Below, one piece after another: positions 1-5,978 of a stretch of DNA of 5,978 nt (position 1 is the first letter of the stretch; each line of letters starts with the position of its first letter). Origin of the DNA: an uncultured Opitutia bacterium. Lineage in GTDB: Bacteria > Verrucomicrobiota > Verrucomicrobiia > Opitutales > Coraliomargaritaceae. The position numbers and the translations under genes were made by a program. Below the pieces are notes generated by a model, which was not told the origin of the DNA, ran no database searches, and saw nothing but the letters and a program-made list of their open reading frames with translations. Location: NCBI GenBank assembly GCA_937899295.1, contig CALBPO010000144.1:1-5978 (forward strand), in the 5' to 3' direction.

Positions 1-2201
1 CGGTAGCAGCTTGCTGCAGCGTAGTGGCCGAAAGCAAACTTCCCTTCATCAACAGCGACTTCGAATCGGGCGACTTGACCAACTGGATAGTCGATGGAAC
101 CGCCTTTGCCCGTAATCCATTCCAGCGCTCAGGAGATAAAAAAGACCAACGACTCCATGGAAGCATGCAGGGTGACTATTGCGCAAATTCGAGCGTGCAT
201 GGGGATTACCATATCGGCAGCCTTACTTCCACTGCATTTATCATCACCCGCGACTACCTCACCTTTCGTATTGCTGGCGGAGTTGAAAAAGGCACTCGAA
301 TCGAACTACTCATTGAAGGCGAGCCGGTCAAGGACTGTAGCGGCATTGAGAACTGGATCTTGAAGTCCAATTACTTCGACCTTAGGCAATGGCGTGGGCA
401 AATGGCGCAAATTCGGATCGTCGACGAAGTCGAAGCATCTTGGGGGCACATTATTGCGGATGACTTTCAACTAACAGACACAGGGCCTAAGTTCTTAGCT
501 TGGGATCAGCACGAACGCACGTTCACCGTAAGCAAAGAACACCTGGTTTTCCCAATTCATAATCTGCCCGAAACGGTCGAACGCGGCTACCGCGACCGCA
601 AAGACTGGCTGGAAGTCAAAGGTAGCCCCGTGCAGCTATTATTCGACGGCAAGACAGTTCGTCATTACTGGGCAAGGCTCGCTCAAAACGAGCAAGAAGT
701 AAACTGGTATGCCTCGCTCAGCCTCGAAGACTTTGAAGGCAAAGAAGTCACAGTGCGCTCTTGGCGCTCAACCGAAGCAGGCTTTGACCTGATTCAGCAA
801 TCAAACTCTATCCCAGGAGAAGAGCACTTCCACAAAGAAGCCTTCCGTCCCAAGTTCCACTTCACACAAAAAACCGGATTCAACAACGACCCCAACGGCA
901 TGGTCTACCATGAGGGTATCTGGCACTATTTCTGGCAACACAACCCAATGAAAAAAACAATGGGCAATCAAACCTGGGGATACGCCACGAGCACCGACCT
1001 GCTTCACTGGATACAACATAAAGGCGCCCTCTTCCCCTACACCAACGGCGACCATTACATGTTCTCCGGTTGTGGCACCGTCGACAAGCAGAACACTGCA
1101 GGCTTTGGCGAGAATGCCATCGTGCTGTTCTTCACCAATACCAGCGTTGGCGAATGCATCGCCTACAGCAACGATGGCGGCAAGAGTTTCCAGCGCTACG
1201 AAAACAATCCGATCATTACCTTCGATAAACACGGCACCTCAGGAAAGCCGTTCCATGTCGGACGTGACCCAAAAGTTATTTGGTATGCATACGATGCTAC
1301 GGACACGCCGCTCAACGAGACAGCCGCAAAATTTGGCGGTCACTGGGTGATGCTTGTTTACGACTTTACCAATGGTAAGGAAAATCAAAGCGGCCGATTC
1401 TACACCTCCGTGGACATGAAACACTGGGAGCACCAGAGTGACCTGTTCGGTTACTTCGAATGCATGGAGCCCTTTGAACTACCCGTGGACGGCGACGAAA
1501 CCAACACACGCTGGGTGATCTATTCGGGCGACGCCAAATATGCGGTGGGCGACTTCGACGGTAAAACCTTCACCCCCGAACATGAAGGCAAGTATCGACT
1601 CCACTACGGCACTTACTACGCCTCGCAGACTTTCGACAACGCACCCGGCGGCCGCAAAATTCAAGTCGGCTGGAACACCTCGCAAGCTGCCCCCGCAGCG
1701 CCGTATGCAGGCCACCATAGCTTCCCGCACGAACTCACCCTTCATAAAGAAGCTGAGGGCATTCGCATGCGGGCGAATCCAATCGAAGAGATCAAAGAAC
1801 TGCGAGTAAGAAGCCATCACCTAGAAAATGTGGAATTTACCGATAGCACCCCCGCTATCCTACCCCTCAACAGCAATACATTTGATCTTACGCTAGAATT
1901 CGAACCAGGCGATGCCGAGCAGGTCATCCTAAATATTCCCGGCACCCACATTCGCTACAAAACCAAAGAGCAAATGATCGAGCATCGGGAAATCCCGCTT
2001 AAGCTGATCGACGGTAAGGTCAAAATTAGAGTCTTAGTCGATGTCTGTCTCTATGAAATCGCAGGCAACGATGGGCGTGTCTACGTCTCCCTCCCACGAG
2101 ACTACAAACAAAAGATTTCTGAAATTAAGCTAGAAGCTAGAGGTGGGACTGCGAAACTAACCCAACTAGAAGTGCACGAATTGAAATCGATCTGGGACTA
2201 A
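1..2201 (+). CDS. Exported GH32 fructan hydrolase (levanase/inulinase/beta-fructosidase type), 5'-partial
   Basis: Glycoside hydrolase family 32 enzyme that cleaves beta-fructosidic bonds in levan, inulin or sucrose-like substrates by a retaining mechanism. Numbering from the GTG at 24, all three GH32 signatures are present: FNNDPNG at 286-292 with nucleophile Asp289, GRDPK at 413-417 with transition-state stabiliser Asp415, and FEC at 478-480 with acid/base Glu479. FWQHNP (303-308) and MFSGCGTVD (346-354) also fit the propeller. Residues about 5-150 form a beta-rich, probably carbohydrate-binding N-terminal domain. Residues about 158-265 resemble the DUF4980-like linker of PVC and Bacteroidota GH32 proteins. 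The propeller spans about 275-580 and a C-terminal beta-sandwich follows. The frame stays open from 24 to the window edge and reads VAACCSVVA just before AESK, like the end of a signal peptide. The GTG lacks a Shine-Dalgarno, so the true start lies upstream. Codons begin at base 3. Exo or endo action and levan or inulin preference cannot be read from sequence. The family assignment is secure. Confidence 0.93.
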   Translation, partial: VAACCSVVAESKLPFINSDFESGDLTNWIVDGTAFARNPFQRSGDKKDQRLHGSMQGDYCANSSVHGDYHIGSLTSTAFIITRDYLTFRIAGGVEKGTRIELLIEGEPVKDCSGIENWILKSNYFDLRQWRGQMAQIRIVDEVEASWGHIIADDFQLTDTGPKFLAWDQHERTFTVSKEHLVFPIHNLPETVERGYRDRKDWLEVKGSPVQLLFDGKTVRHYWARLAQNEQEVNWYASLSLEDFEGKEVTVRSWRSTEAGFDLIQQSNSIPGEEHFHKEAFRPKFHFTQKTGFNNDPNGMVYHEGIWHYFWQHNPMKKTMGNQTWGYATSTDLLHWIQHKGALFPYTNGDHYMFSGCGTVDKQNTAGFGENAIVLFFTNTSVGECIAYSNDGGKSFQRYENNPIITFDKHGTSGKPFHVGRDPKVIWYAYDATDTPLNETAAKFGGHWVMLVYDFTNGKENQSGRFYTSVDMKHWEHQSDLFGYFECMEPFELPVDGDETNTRWVIYSGDAKYAVGDFDGKTFTPEHEGKYRLHYGTYYASQTFDNAPGGRKIQVGWNTSQAAPAAPYAGHHSFPHELTLHKEAEGIRMRANPIEEIKELRVRSHHLENVEFTDSTPAILPLNSNTFDLTLEFEPGDAEQVILNIPGTHIRYKTKEQMIEHREIPLKLIDGKVKIRVLVDVCLYEIAGNDGRVYVSLPRDYKQKISEIKLEARGGTAKLTQLEVHELKSIWD

Positions 2202-2224
2202 GGCCCGAATAAAACACTCAATGC

Positions 2225-2250
2225 AGAGCCTAAGCCATTAACAAGGCTCT
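2225..2250. terminator. Hairpin in the convergent intergenic region, possible shared terminator
   Basis: A perfect 7-bp inverted repeat, AGAGCCT at 2225-2231 and AGGCTCT at 2244-2250, encloses a 12-nt loop between the GH32 stop (2201) and the SDR stop (2293). On the plus strand the stem runs into a short T stretch at 2250-2253. On the minus strand it is followed by mixed sequence, then TTTTA further on. The stem is short and the U tract weak, so it is a modest intrinsic terminator at best. Its position between converging genes is the main support. The rest of 2202-2292 shows no further signal. Confidence 0.4.
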
Positions 2251-2292
2251 TTTACGCACTCGCTCATCTGCTTCTCATAGGAAAAGGTAGCA

Positions 2293-3033
2293 CTATAACA
2301 AGGTCCGGCCCCCATTGACCGCAAGCGTCTGCCCAGTTAAAAACCCGGAATGTTCTTCTGCGAAAAAGCGCACTGCCTCAGCCACTTCTTCTCGGGTGCC
2401 CCAGCGGCCTACCGGCACATTTTCTAGATAACTATTTTTAGCTGACTCAGCGACAGCGGCATGGCGTTCCACTGGAATCCAACCCGGAGCCACTGAGTTA
2501 ACTGTGATCCCGTGGGGCGCCAGTTCCATCGCGGTACTGCGGACATACCCAATTTGCCCACCCTTCGCAGCGACATAAGCAGAAAAAGGGCTACTCCCAC
2601 AGTGAAAAACCTCGCTGGTCACGTGAATGATGCGACCAAACTGGCGCACTTTCATCTGTGGCACCACTGCTCGAGTCAAATAATGCGGGCTCATTACAAA
2701 AGCTCGATACATAGATTCAAAATCTGCATCCGTGTAGGCATCAATCGTTTTTTCATGTTGGATCGGAGTCGCATTGAGCACGACCGTGTCAATTTCACCC
2801 CACTTGTCTCTGACACTCGCCACTAATGATTCGACTCCATCAGCTGAGAGCGCGTCGGCCTTAAATAATTCAACTGTGCCTAGCGCACTGAGCCGCTCCT
2901 TCGCACTCGTAGCAGCGGCATCGTCATGGGCATAATTCAGTGCGACTTTTGCACCCCCTCGGGTGAAGTTTTCCGCGATAGCCAAACCCAATCCGCGAGT
3001 TGCTCCTGTGACCAATACAATCCGATCTTTCAT
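2293..3033 (-). CDS. Short-chain dehydrogenase/reductase (classical SDR, FabG-like)
   Basis: Soluble Rossmann-fold oxidoreductase of the classical SDR family, 246 residues, the usual length. The cofactor motif is TGATRGLG (9-16). Arg13 within it and NYAHD after strand beta-2 (33-37), with no acidic residue at the end of beta-2, suggest NADP(H) preference. Catalytic Ser140, Tyr153 and Lys157 show the classical S-x12-Y-x3-K spacing. VAPGWI (181-186) and the C-terminal GFLTGQTLAVNGG (230-242) are also typical. The usual NNAG after beta-4 reads NATP (87-90), an uncommon variant. There is no signal peptide, so it should act in the cytoplasm. It is the last gene of a minus-strand operon, starting 15 bp after the DUF1501 stop, with TAAGG five bases before the ATG supporting this start. 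The substrate is unknown. Ketoacyl-ACP reduction is possible by family, but the setting suggests a sugar or other small alcohol or ketone. Family certain, function open. Confidence 0.9.
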   Translation of the reverse strand: MKDRIVLVTGATRGLGLAIAENFTRGGAKVALNYAHDDAAATSAKERLSALGTVELFKADALSADGVESLVASVRDKWGEIDTVVLNATPIQHEKTIDAYTDADFESMYRAFVMSPHYLTRAVVPQMKVRQFGRIIHVTSEVFHCGSSPFSAYVAAKGGQIGYVRSTAMELAPHGITVNSVAPGWIPVERHAAVAESAKNSYLENVPVGRWGTREEVAEAVRFFAEEHSGFLTGQTLAVNGGRTLL

Positions 3034-3038
3034 AATAG

Positions 3039-3043
3039 CCTTA
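3039..3043 (-). promoter_or_regulatory. Shine-Dalgarno-like TAAGG of the SDR gene
   Basis: On the minus strand TAAGG lies five bases before the ATG at 3033, inside the 15-bp gap after the DUF1501 stop codon. It supports the chosen SDR start and independent ribosome loading within the operon. The match to the anti-Shine-Dalgarno is only partial. Confidence 0.5.
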
Positions 3044-3048
3044 TGTGC

Positions 3049-4446
3049 TTAAGCGATGATTTCGTGAATGGGTTCAGCGCCCTCCACGCCAACCAACTTT
3101 TCATCCAAGCCTGAATGAAAATAGGAAAGATAGTTCGGATCCATGCCCATTTGTTGCAGAATTGTAGCATGGAGGTTCTTGACGCCGAGTGGACGCTCAA
3201 CCGCAGCCGAACCCAAGTCATCGGTTTGTCCGACGCTGACACCTCCCTTGATGCCACCCCCTGCCATCCACATGGTAAAGCCGTTGGAATTGTGGTCGCG
3301 CCCACTACCTGAAGCATATTCAGCAGTCGGCTGACGGCCAAACTCACCCCCCCAGACGACAATCGTCTCGTCCAGTAATCCGCGGCGCTTCAGGTCTTTT
3401 AAGAGTCCCGCGATCGGCTTGTCGGTATTACGCGCATGCTTGTTATGGTTCAATTCCAAGTCTCCGTGCGCATCCCAATTGTTGTCGCCGTGTGAGCCAC
3501 CAGAATAAATTTGAATAAAGCGCACGCCTCGCTCGACCAATCGACGCGCCAACATGCACTTGCGACCAAAATCCTCGGTGTGTGCTTCGTCCATTCCGTA
3601 AAGCGCTTTGGTTTCTTCGCTTTCACGGTCAGTATCAATCGCTTCTGGCGCGGTTGACTGCATTTTATATGCTAACTCGTAACTGGCAATGCGTGCAGCT
3701 AGGTTCGAGTTATCCACCCGACTTTCCATGTGCCCTTCATTGAGGTGGTTTAAAGATTGAATGATGCGCGCTTGCTCACCGTCACTCATCTGGTCCGTAT
3801 GCCTTAGATCTAGGATGGGCTCCCCTTTGGAACGAAAGACTGTCCCCTGGTAACTGGCCGGCATGTAACCAGAGGTCCAGTTCTTCGCACCTGAAATGGG
3901 TCCTCCAGTTTTGTCGAGCATCACCACGTACCCGGGCAGATTTTGATTAACCGTACCGAGCCCATAGTTGATCCAGCTGCCAAGCGTTGGCTTACCGCTA
4001 ACCAGGGAACCAGAGTTCATCATCAGCATGGCGGAGCCGTGAATCGGAGAATCCGCCTGCATCGAGTGCAGAAATGCAATATCATCGACGCAGTGTCCGA
4101 CGTTCGGAAACAGATCGGAGACATACTTGCCACATTCACCGTAGGGCTTGAACTTCCAGCGCGGCTCAACAATACGTCCTTCGTTTTTCTTACCTCCACG
4201 GCCAAAAGTTTTTACCTGTACCGTCTTTCCATCCATACCATACATAGATGGTTTGTAATCAAAGGTATCGATGTGACTCATGCCTCCTTCCATGTAGAGG
4301 TAAATGAGTTGCTTGGCAGGATCCGTGGGCAGTGGAAAAGAACTTTTCCCACCAGCGGCCCCAAAGCTATTGCTTGCAGAAACTCCAAGGAAGCTTCCAG
4401 CAGCGAGTTCGAGAAAGCGGCGGCGATTATAATCTGTCTTTATCAT
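3049..4446 (-). CDS. DUF1501 family protein with Tat signal
   Basis: Full-length DUF1501 protein of 465 residues, normal for the family, which is related to the alkaline phosphatase/sulfatase fold. An N-terminal twin-arginine signal is visible: NRRRFLEL at 7-14 followed by a short hydrophobic Ala/Gly/Ser stretch to about residue 30, so it is likely exported folded through Tat. Family hallmarks are MEGGMSHIDTFDYKP (52-66), the SGGSHGDNNWDAHGD segment (315-329), VVWGGEFGR (363-371) and GRDHN (382-386), then GFTMWMAGGGIKGG (389-402). The Asp and His residues in these blocks correspond to likely metal-site positions of the superfamily, but no reaction is established. The ATG overlaps the stop of the upstream DUF1553 gene by four bases and has no clear Shine-Dalgarno, so translation probably depends on coupling. 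DUF1501 genes follow DUF1553 genes in very many PVC genomes, suggesting a joint periplasmic or envelope role. Family call very firm, function unknown. Confidence 0.94.
   Translation of the reverse strand: MIKTDYNRRRFLELAAGSFLGVSASNSFGAAGGKSSFPLPTDPAKQLIYLYMEGGMSHIDTFDYKPSMYGMDGKTVQVKTFGRGGKKNEGRIVEPRWKFKPYGECGKYVSDLFPNVGHCVDDIAFLHSMQADSPIHGSAMLMMNSGSLVSGKPTLGSWINYGLGTVNQNLPGYVVMLDKTGGPISGAKNWTSGYMPASYQGTVFRSKGEPILDLRHTDQMSDGEQARIIQSLNHLNEGHMESRVDNSNLAARIASYELAYKMQSTAPEAIDTDRESEETKALYGMDEAHTEDFGRKCMLARRLVERGVRFIQIYSGGSHGDNNWDAHGDLELNHNKHARNTDKPIAGLLKDLKRRGLLDETIVVWGGEFGRQPTAEYASGSGRDHNSNGFTMWMAGGGIKGGVSVGQTDDLGSAAVERPLGVKNLHATILQQMGMDPNYLSYFHSGLDEKLVGVEGAEPIHEIIA
4443..4446 (-). other. ATGA stop/start overlap coupling DUF1553 and DUF1501
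   Basis: On the minus strand the TGA stop of the DUF1553 gene (4445-4443) and the ATG of the DUF1501 gene (4446-4444) share an ATGA. No purine-rich ribosome binding site is seen in the roughly 20 bases before it. This arrangement is typical of termination-reinitiation and shows that the two proteins are made from one transcript, probably in linked amounts. Confidence 0.85.
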
Positions 4447-5978
4447 TGGATGAAAATAAACTGGCGTGAATTAAGGAGAGCCCAGACCAAGTCTTCGATG
4501 GTTTCCTCCCCGTAGGTTTGATAATTGGTAAGAATCCTTTCGATTTCTGTCTGAGACGGCTTCCTTGTGAGCATGGATCGGTACACAAGATCTATTTTGT
4601 CTTCAGGTTTTTGCAGAGAAGCTAATTGTCCCCCCAGAATTGAATTTGAATTATGAATAGCAATATTCAAGGGACTGTTGAGTAAATAAAGAGCTTGTGG
4701 TACAGATGCATGTGAAGATGAATTCTCGATCACTTCCCGATCCGACTGGCCAAAATCGCGTAGGAAATGACCTCGTTTGGCTGGTGAATCAAGTTCGACT
4801 GCCCGTGCCATATGCCTAACGACATCACGAAAATGTCTCAGAGATATTCGCTCTTTATCCTCCCACAATTTACGTTCCTTTGGATCGAGGCTTTCTGGTG
4901 CTTTTCGAGGTCTAGCCTTCGAAATCCTTTCATTTGTCTCTGCTGTTGTAGAAGCCATCGCACCTCCCATCATCGCACCTCCCATCATAACCGGAGAGTC
5001 AGGGTATTTTTCTTTCAGATCAACAAAGACCAGATCGCGATTCTTTTTTTCCATCTCTCGAACTTTTTCCTTAAGTTCCTTCGTGAGTTTACCGGCAAGT
5101 GTATTATCACCGGAAGCATACGCATCAGAGATCTGTTTCTCGTAATTTACTTGTTCACCACGCATTTGGCGTCGGAGATCCCCTGCTTTTTTAATCTTAG
5201 GCATAACTTCCTCGATGGGTCGACCTTCCAGGCTTTTATAAATATCACGAGTCCGGGCTATCCGATCGAGTGTCCGTTTTTTGTTGGGGGTATGGGTATC
5301 AATACCGGGTAATATTAGGGTGCTAATAGAATCCCAAATTTGCTCGGCGCTCATCCGTTTGAGGAGGGGACCTGCAAAATGAAATTTCATGCCTGCCGAA
5401 TGATCTTCCAGGTGCATTTCCCGTCTAAAAAGGTCCGTGTGGAGAAGGACAGTTTGGAAAGCACGAATATCGTAGTCAAGATCCTGCATTAGACCTTCGA
5501 GAAAGCTAAGCAGTTCAGGTTGGCTGATTTCGGTACGGTCAGTCAAATTATCTACCGGTTCAAAAAGGCCATGCCCAAATGCACGCTTCCACAACCGGTT
5601 GACAATGACCCGGGTGAAACGCGGATTTTCTTTGGATGTAAGCCACTTTGCGTAGGCATTTTTACGATCCGTGGGGTCTTCAAGAATTGGAATGTCTGGA
5701 CCGAACATAGTATCGGGGGTGACAATATCACCGGGTGTACCATCCTCATATTGATAGTCATGTGGAGGTTGCAGGGGTTTATCTTTATGGTGCTTAACCT
5801 GCACATTAGAAATATGACCATAGAGCATATTGATGCTTTGGGATACTGGTTGATCAAACTCCTCCATTTCTTTTTTTGCAACAATACCTCTTACAGCAGC
5901 ATCTCTGAATTGAGCTTCGGTGAGATTATTATTCTCTAAATACTTGGGGGCAACGGGTCTGCTCGACCACTCTTCTCT
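4443..5978 (-). CDS. DUF1553 (PSD1-type) protein, 5'-partial
   Basis: C-terminal 511 residues of a PVC-type DUF1553 protein. The frame is open from the ATG at 5867 to the window edge (37 more codons), so that ATG is internal. Full members of this family usually carry an N-terminal cytochrome-like PSCyt1 segment and DUF1549, and these would lie outside the window. Numbering from Met5867, diagnostic blocks are AKWLTSKENPRFTRVIVNRL (73-92), the rest of NRLWKRAFGHGLFEPVDNL (90-108), QPELLSFL (116-123), FAGPLLKRMSAEQIWDS (164-180), and near the end QALYLLNSPL (391-400) and ALLNSRQFIFIQ (463-474). Between about 200 and 345 lies a highly charged, probably helical or coiled-coil insert holding a Met/Gly repeat. 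It overlaps the DUF1501 start by four bases. Sampled stretches are more AT-rich than in the DUF1501 gene. The molecular role is unknown; a periplasmic, possibly redox-linked function is only inferred from the usual cytochrome-like domain. Confidence 0.9.
   Translation of the reverse strand, partial: REEWSSRPVAPKYLENNNLTEAQFRDAAVRGIVAKKEMEEFDQPVSQSINMLYGHISNVQVKHHKDKPLQPPHDYQYEDGTPGDIVTPDTMFGPDIPILEDPTDRKNAYAKWLTSKENPRFTRVIVNRLWKRAFGHGLFEPVDNLTDRTEISQPELLSFLEGLMQDLDYDIRAFQTVLLHTDLFRREMHLEDHSAGMKFHFAGPLLKRMSAEQIWDSISTLILPGIDTHTPNKKRTLDRIARTRDIYKSLEGRPIEEVMPKIKKAGDLRRQMRGEQVNYEKQISDAYASGDNTLAGKLTKELKEKVREMEKKNRDLVFVDLKEKYPDSPVMMGGAMMGGAMASTTAETNERISKARPRKAPESLDPKERKLWEDKERISLRHFRDVVRHMARAVELDSPAKRGHFLRDFGQSDREVIENSSSHASVPQALYLLNSPLNIAIHNSNSILGGQLASLQKPEDKIDLVYRSMLTRKPSQTEIERILTNYQTYGEETIEDLVWALLNSRQFIFIQ
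4956..4988 (-). repeat. 15-bp in-frame tandem repeat in the DUF1553 gene (MMGGA x2)
   Basis: Two perfect 15-nt units (ATCGCACCTCCCATC on the plus strand, 4957-4971 and 4972-4986) extend to a 33-nt run with period 15. On the coding strand they give MMGGAMMGGAM. Because the unit is a multiple of three, copy changes would not break the frame. The repeat lies at the edge of the charged insert, probably in a flexible loop. Confidence 0.85.

Noticed and set aside
24..26. GTG as the real start of the GH32 gene
   Set aside because: The frame is open to the window edge, there is no ribosome binding site before it, and the preceding residues look like the end of a signal peptide.
801..1232. 143-codon minus-strand open frame inside the GH32 gene
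   Set aside because: It lies opposite the conserved catalytic motifs of a clear GH32 protein and resembles no known family; it is a shadow frame.
2202..2292. Small RNA, tRNA or attachment site in the convergent gap
   Set aside because: Only a 7-bp hairpin is visible; there is no cloverleaf, promoter or direct repeat.
3943..4515. 190-codon plus-strand open frame
   Set aside because: It is antisense to the well-conserved DUF1501 N-terminal half and the DUF1553 end, with no recognisable domain and no start signal.
4956..4988. Short CRISPR-like repeat
   Set aside because: The units are directly abutting with no spacers, and they lie in frame inside a coding sequence.
4812..5312. 166-codon plus-strand open frame rich in Phe and Cys
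   Set aside because: It is the complement of the Lys/Glu-rich insert in the DUF1553 gene; its hydrophobic look comes from that composition.
5865..5867. ATG as the real start of the DUF1553 gene
   Set aside because: The same frame continues without a stop to base 5978, and the family normally has several hundred more N-terminal residues.
5552..5884. Alternative 110-codon minus-strand frame overlapping the DUF1553 gene
   Set aside because: The other frame contains the diagnostic DUF1553 blocks and is open through the whole region.

Overview
The window looks like part of a chromosome from the PVC superphylum, most likely a Verrucomicrobiota member and perhaps an Opitutae-type marine lineage. 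This rests on a DUF1553 (Planctomycete-type PSD1) gene joined to a Tat-exported DUF1501 gene. That pairing is highly expanded in Planctomycetota, Verrucomicrobiota and Lentisphaerota and rare elsewhere. The sampled base composition is moderate, roughly 42-60% GC depending on the gene. The genus is an inference and cannot be settled from this window.

Layout. A plus-strand gene (1-2201, cut at the left edge) encodes an exported GH32 fructan hydrolase. It has an N-terminal beta-sandwich-like domain, a linker domain, the five-bladed beta-propeller catalytic domain and a C-terminal beta-sandwich. A 91-bp convergent intergenic region (2202-2292) follows and contains a small hairpin. The rest of the window is one minus-strand operon. 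In transcription order it holds a DUF1553 protein (5978-4443, cut at the right edge so that the N-terminal part is missing), a DUF1501 protein with a twin-arginine signal (4446-3049), and a short-chain dehydrogenase/reductase (3033-2293). The first two genes overlap by four bases (ATGA). The third begins 15 bp after the second and has its own Shine-Dalgarno-like TAAGG.

How the genes may work together. The GH32 enzyme should release fructose or fructo-oligosaccharides from levan, inulin or sucrose-type glycans outside the cytoplasm. DUF1553/DUF1501 pairs are common beside carbohydrate-degradation and sulfatase genes in PVC bacteria, but their biochemical role is not established. The SDR is a soluble, probably NADP(H)-dependent cytoplasmic oxidoreductase, so the operon spans at least two compartments. 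Any link between the GH32 gene and the operon is only by proximity, because they are convergent and not co-transcribed. Both outer genes are truncated by the window edges, not broken.

No RNA genes, mobile elements, CRISPR arrays or clear promoters were seen. I found no convincing new defence or mobile system. The points most worth checking are the cytoplasmic SDR at the end of the DUF1553/DUF1501 operon, its altered NNAG motif, the composition step at the ATGA junction, and a 15-bp in-frame tandem repeat.
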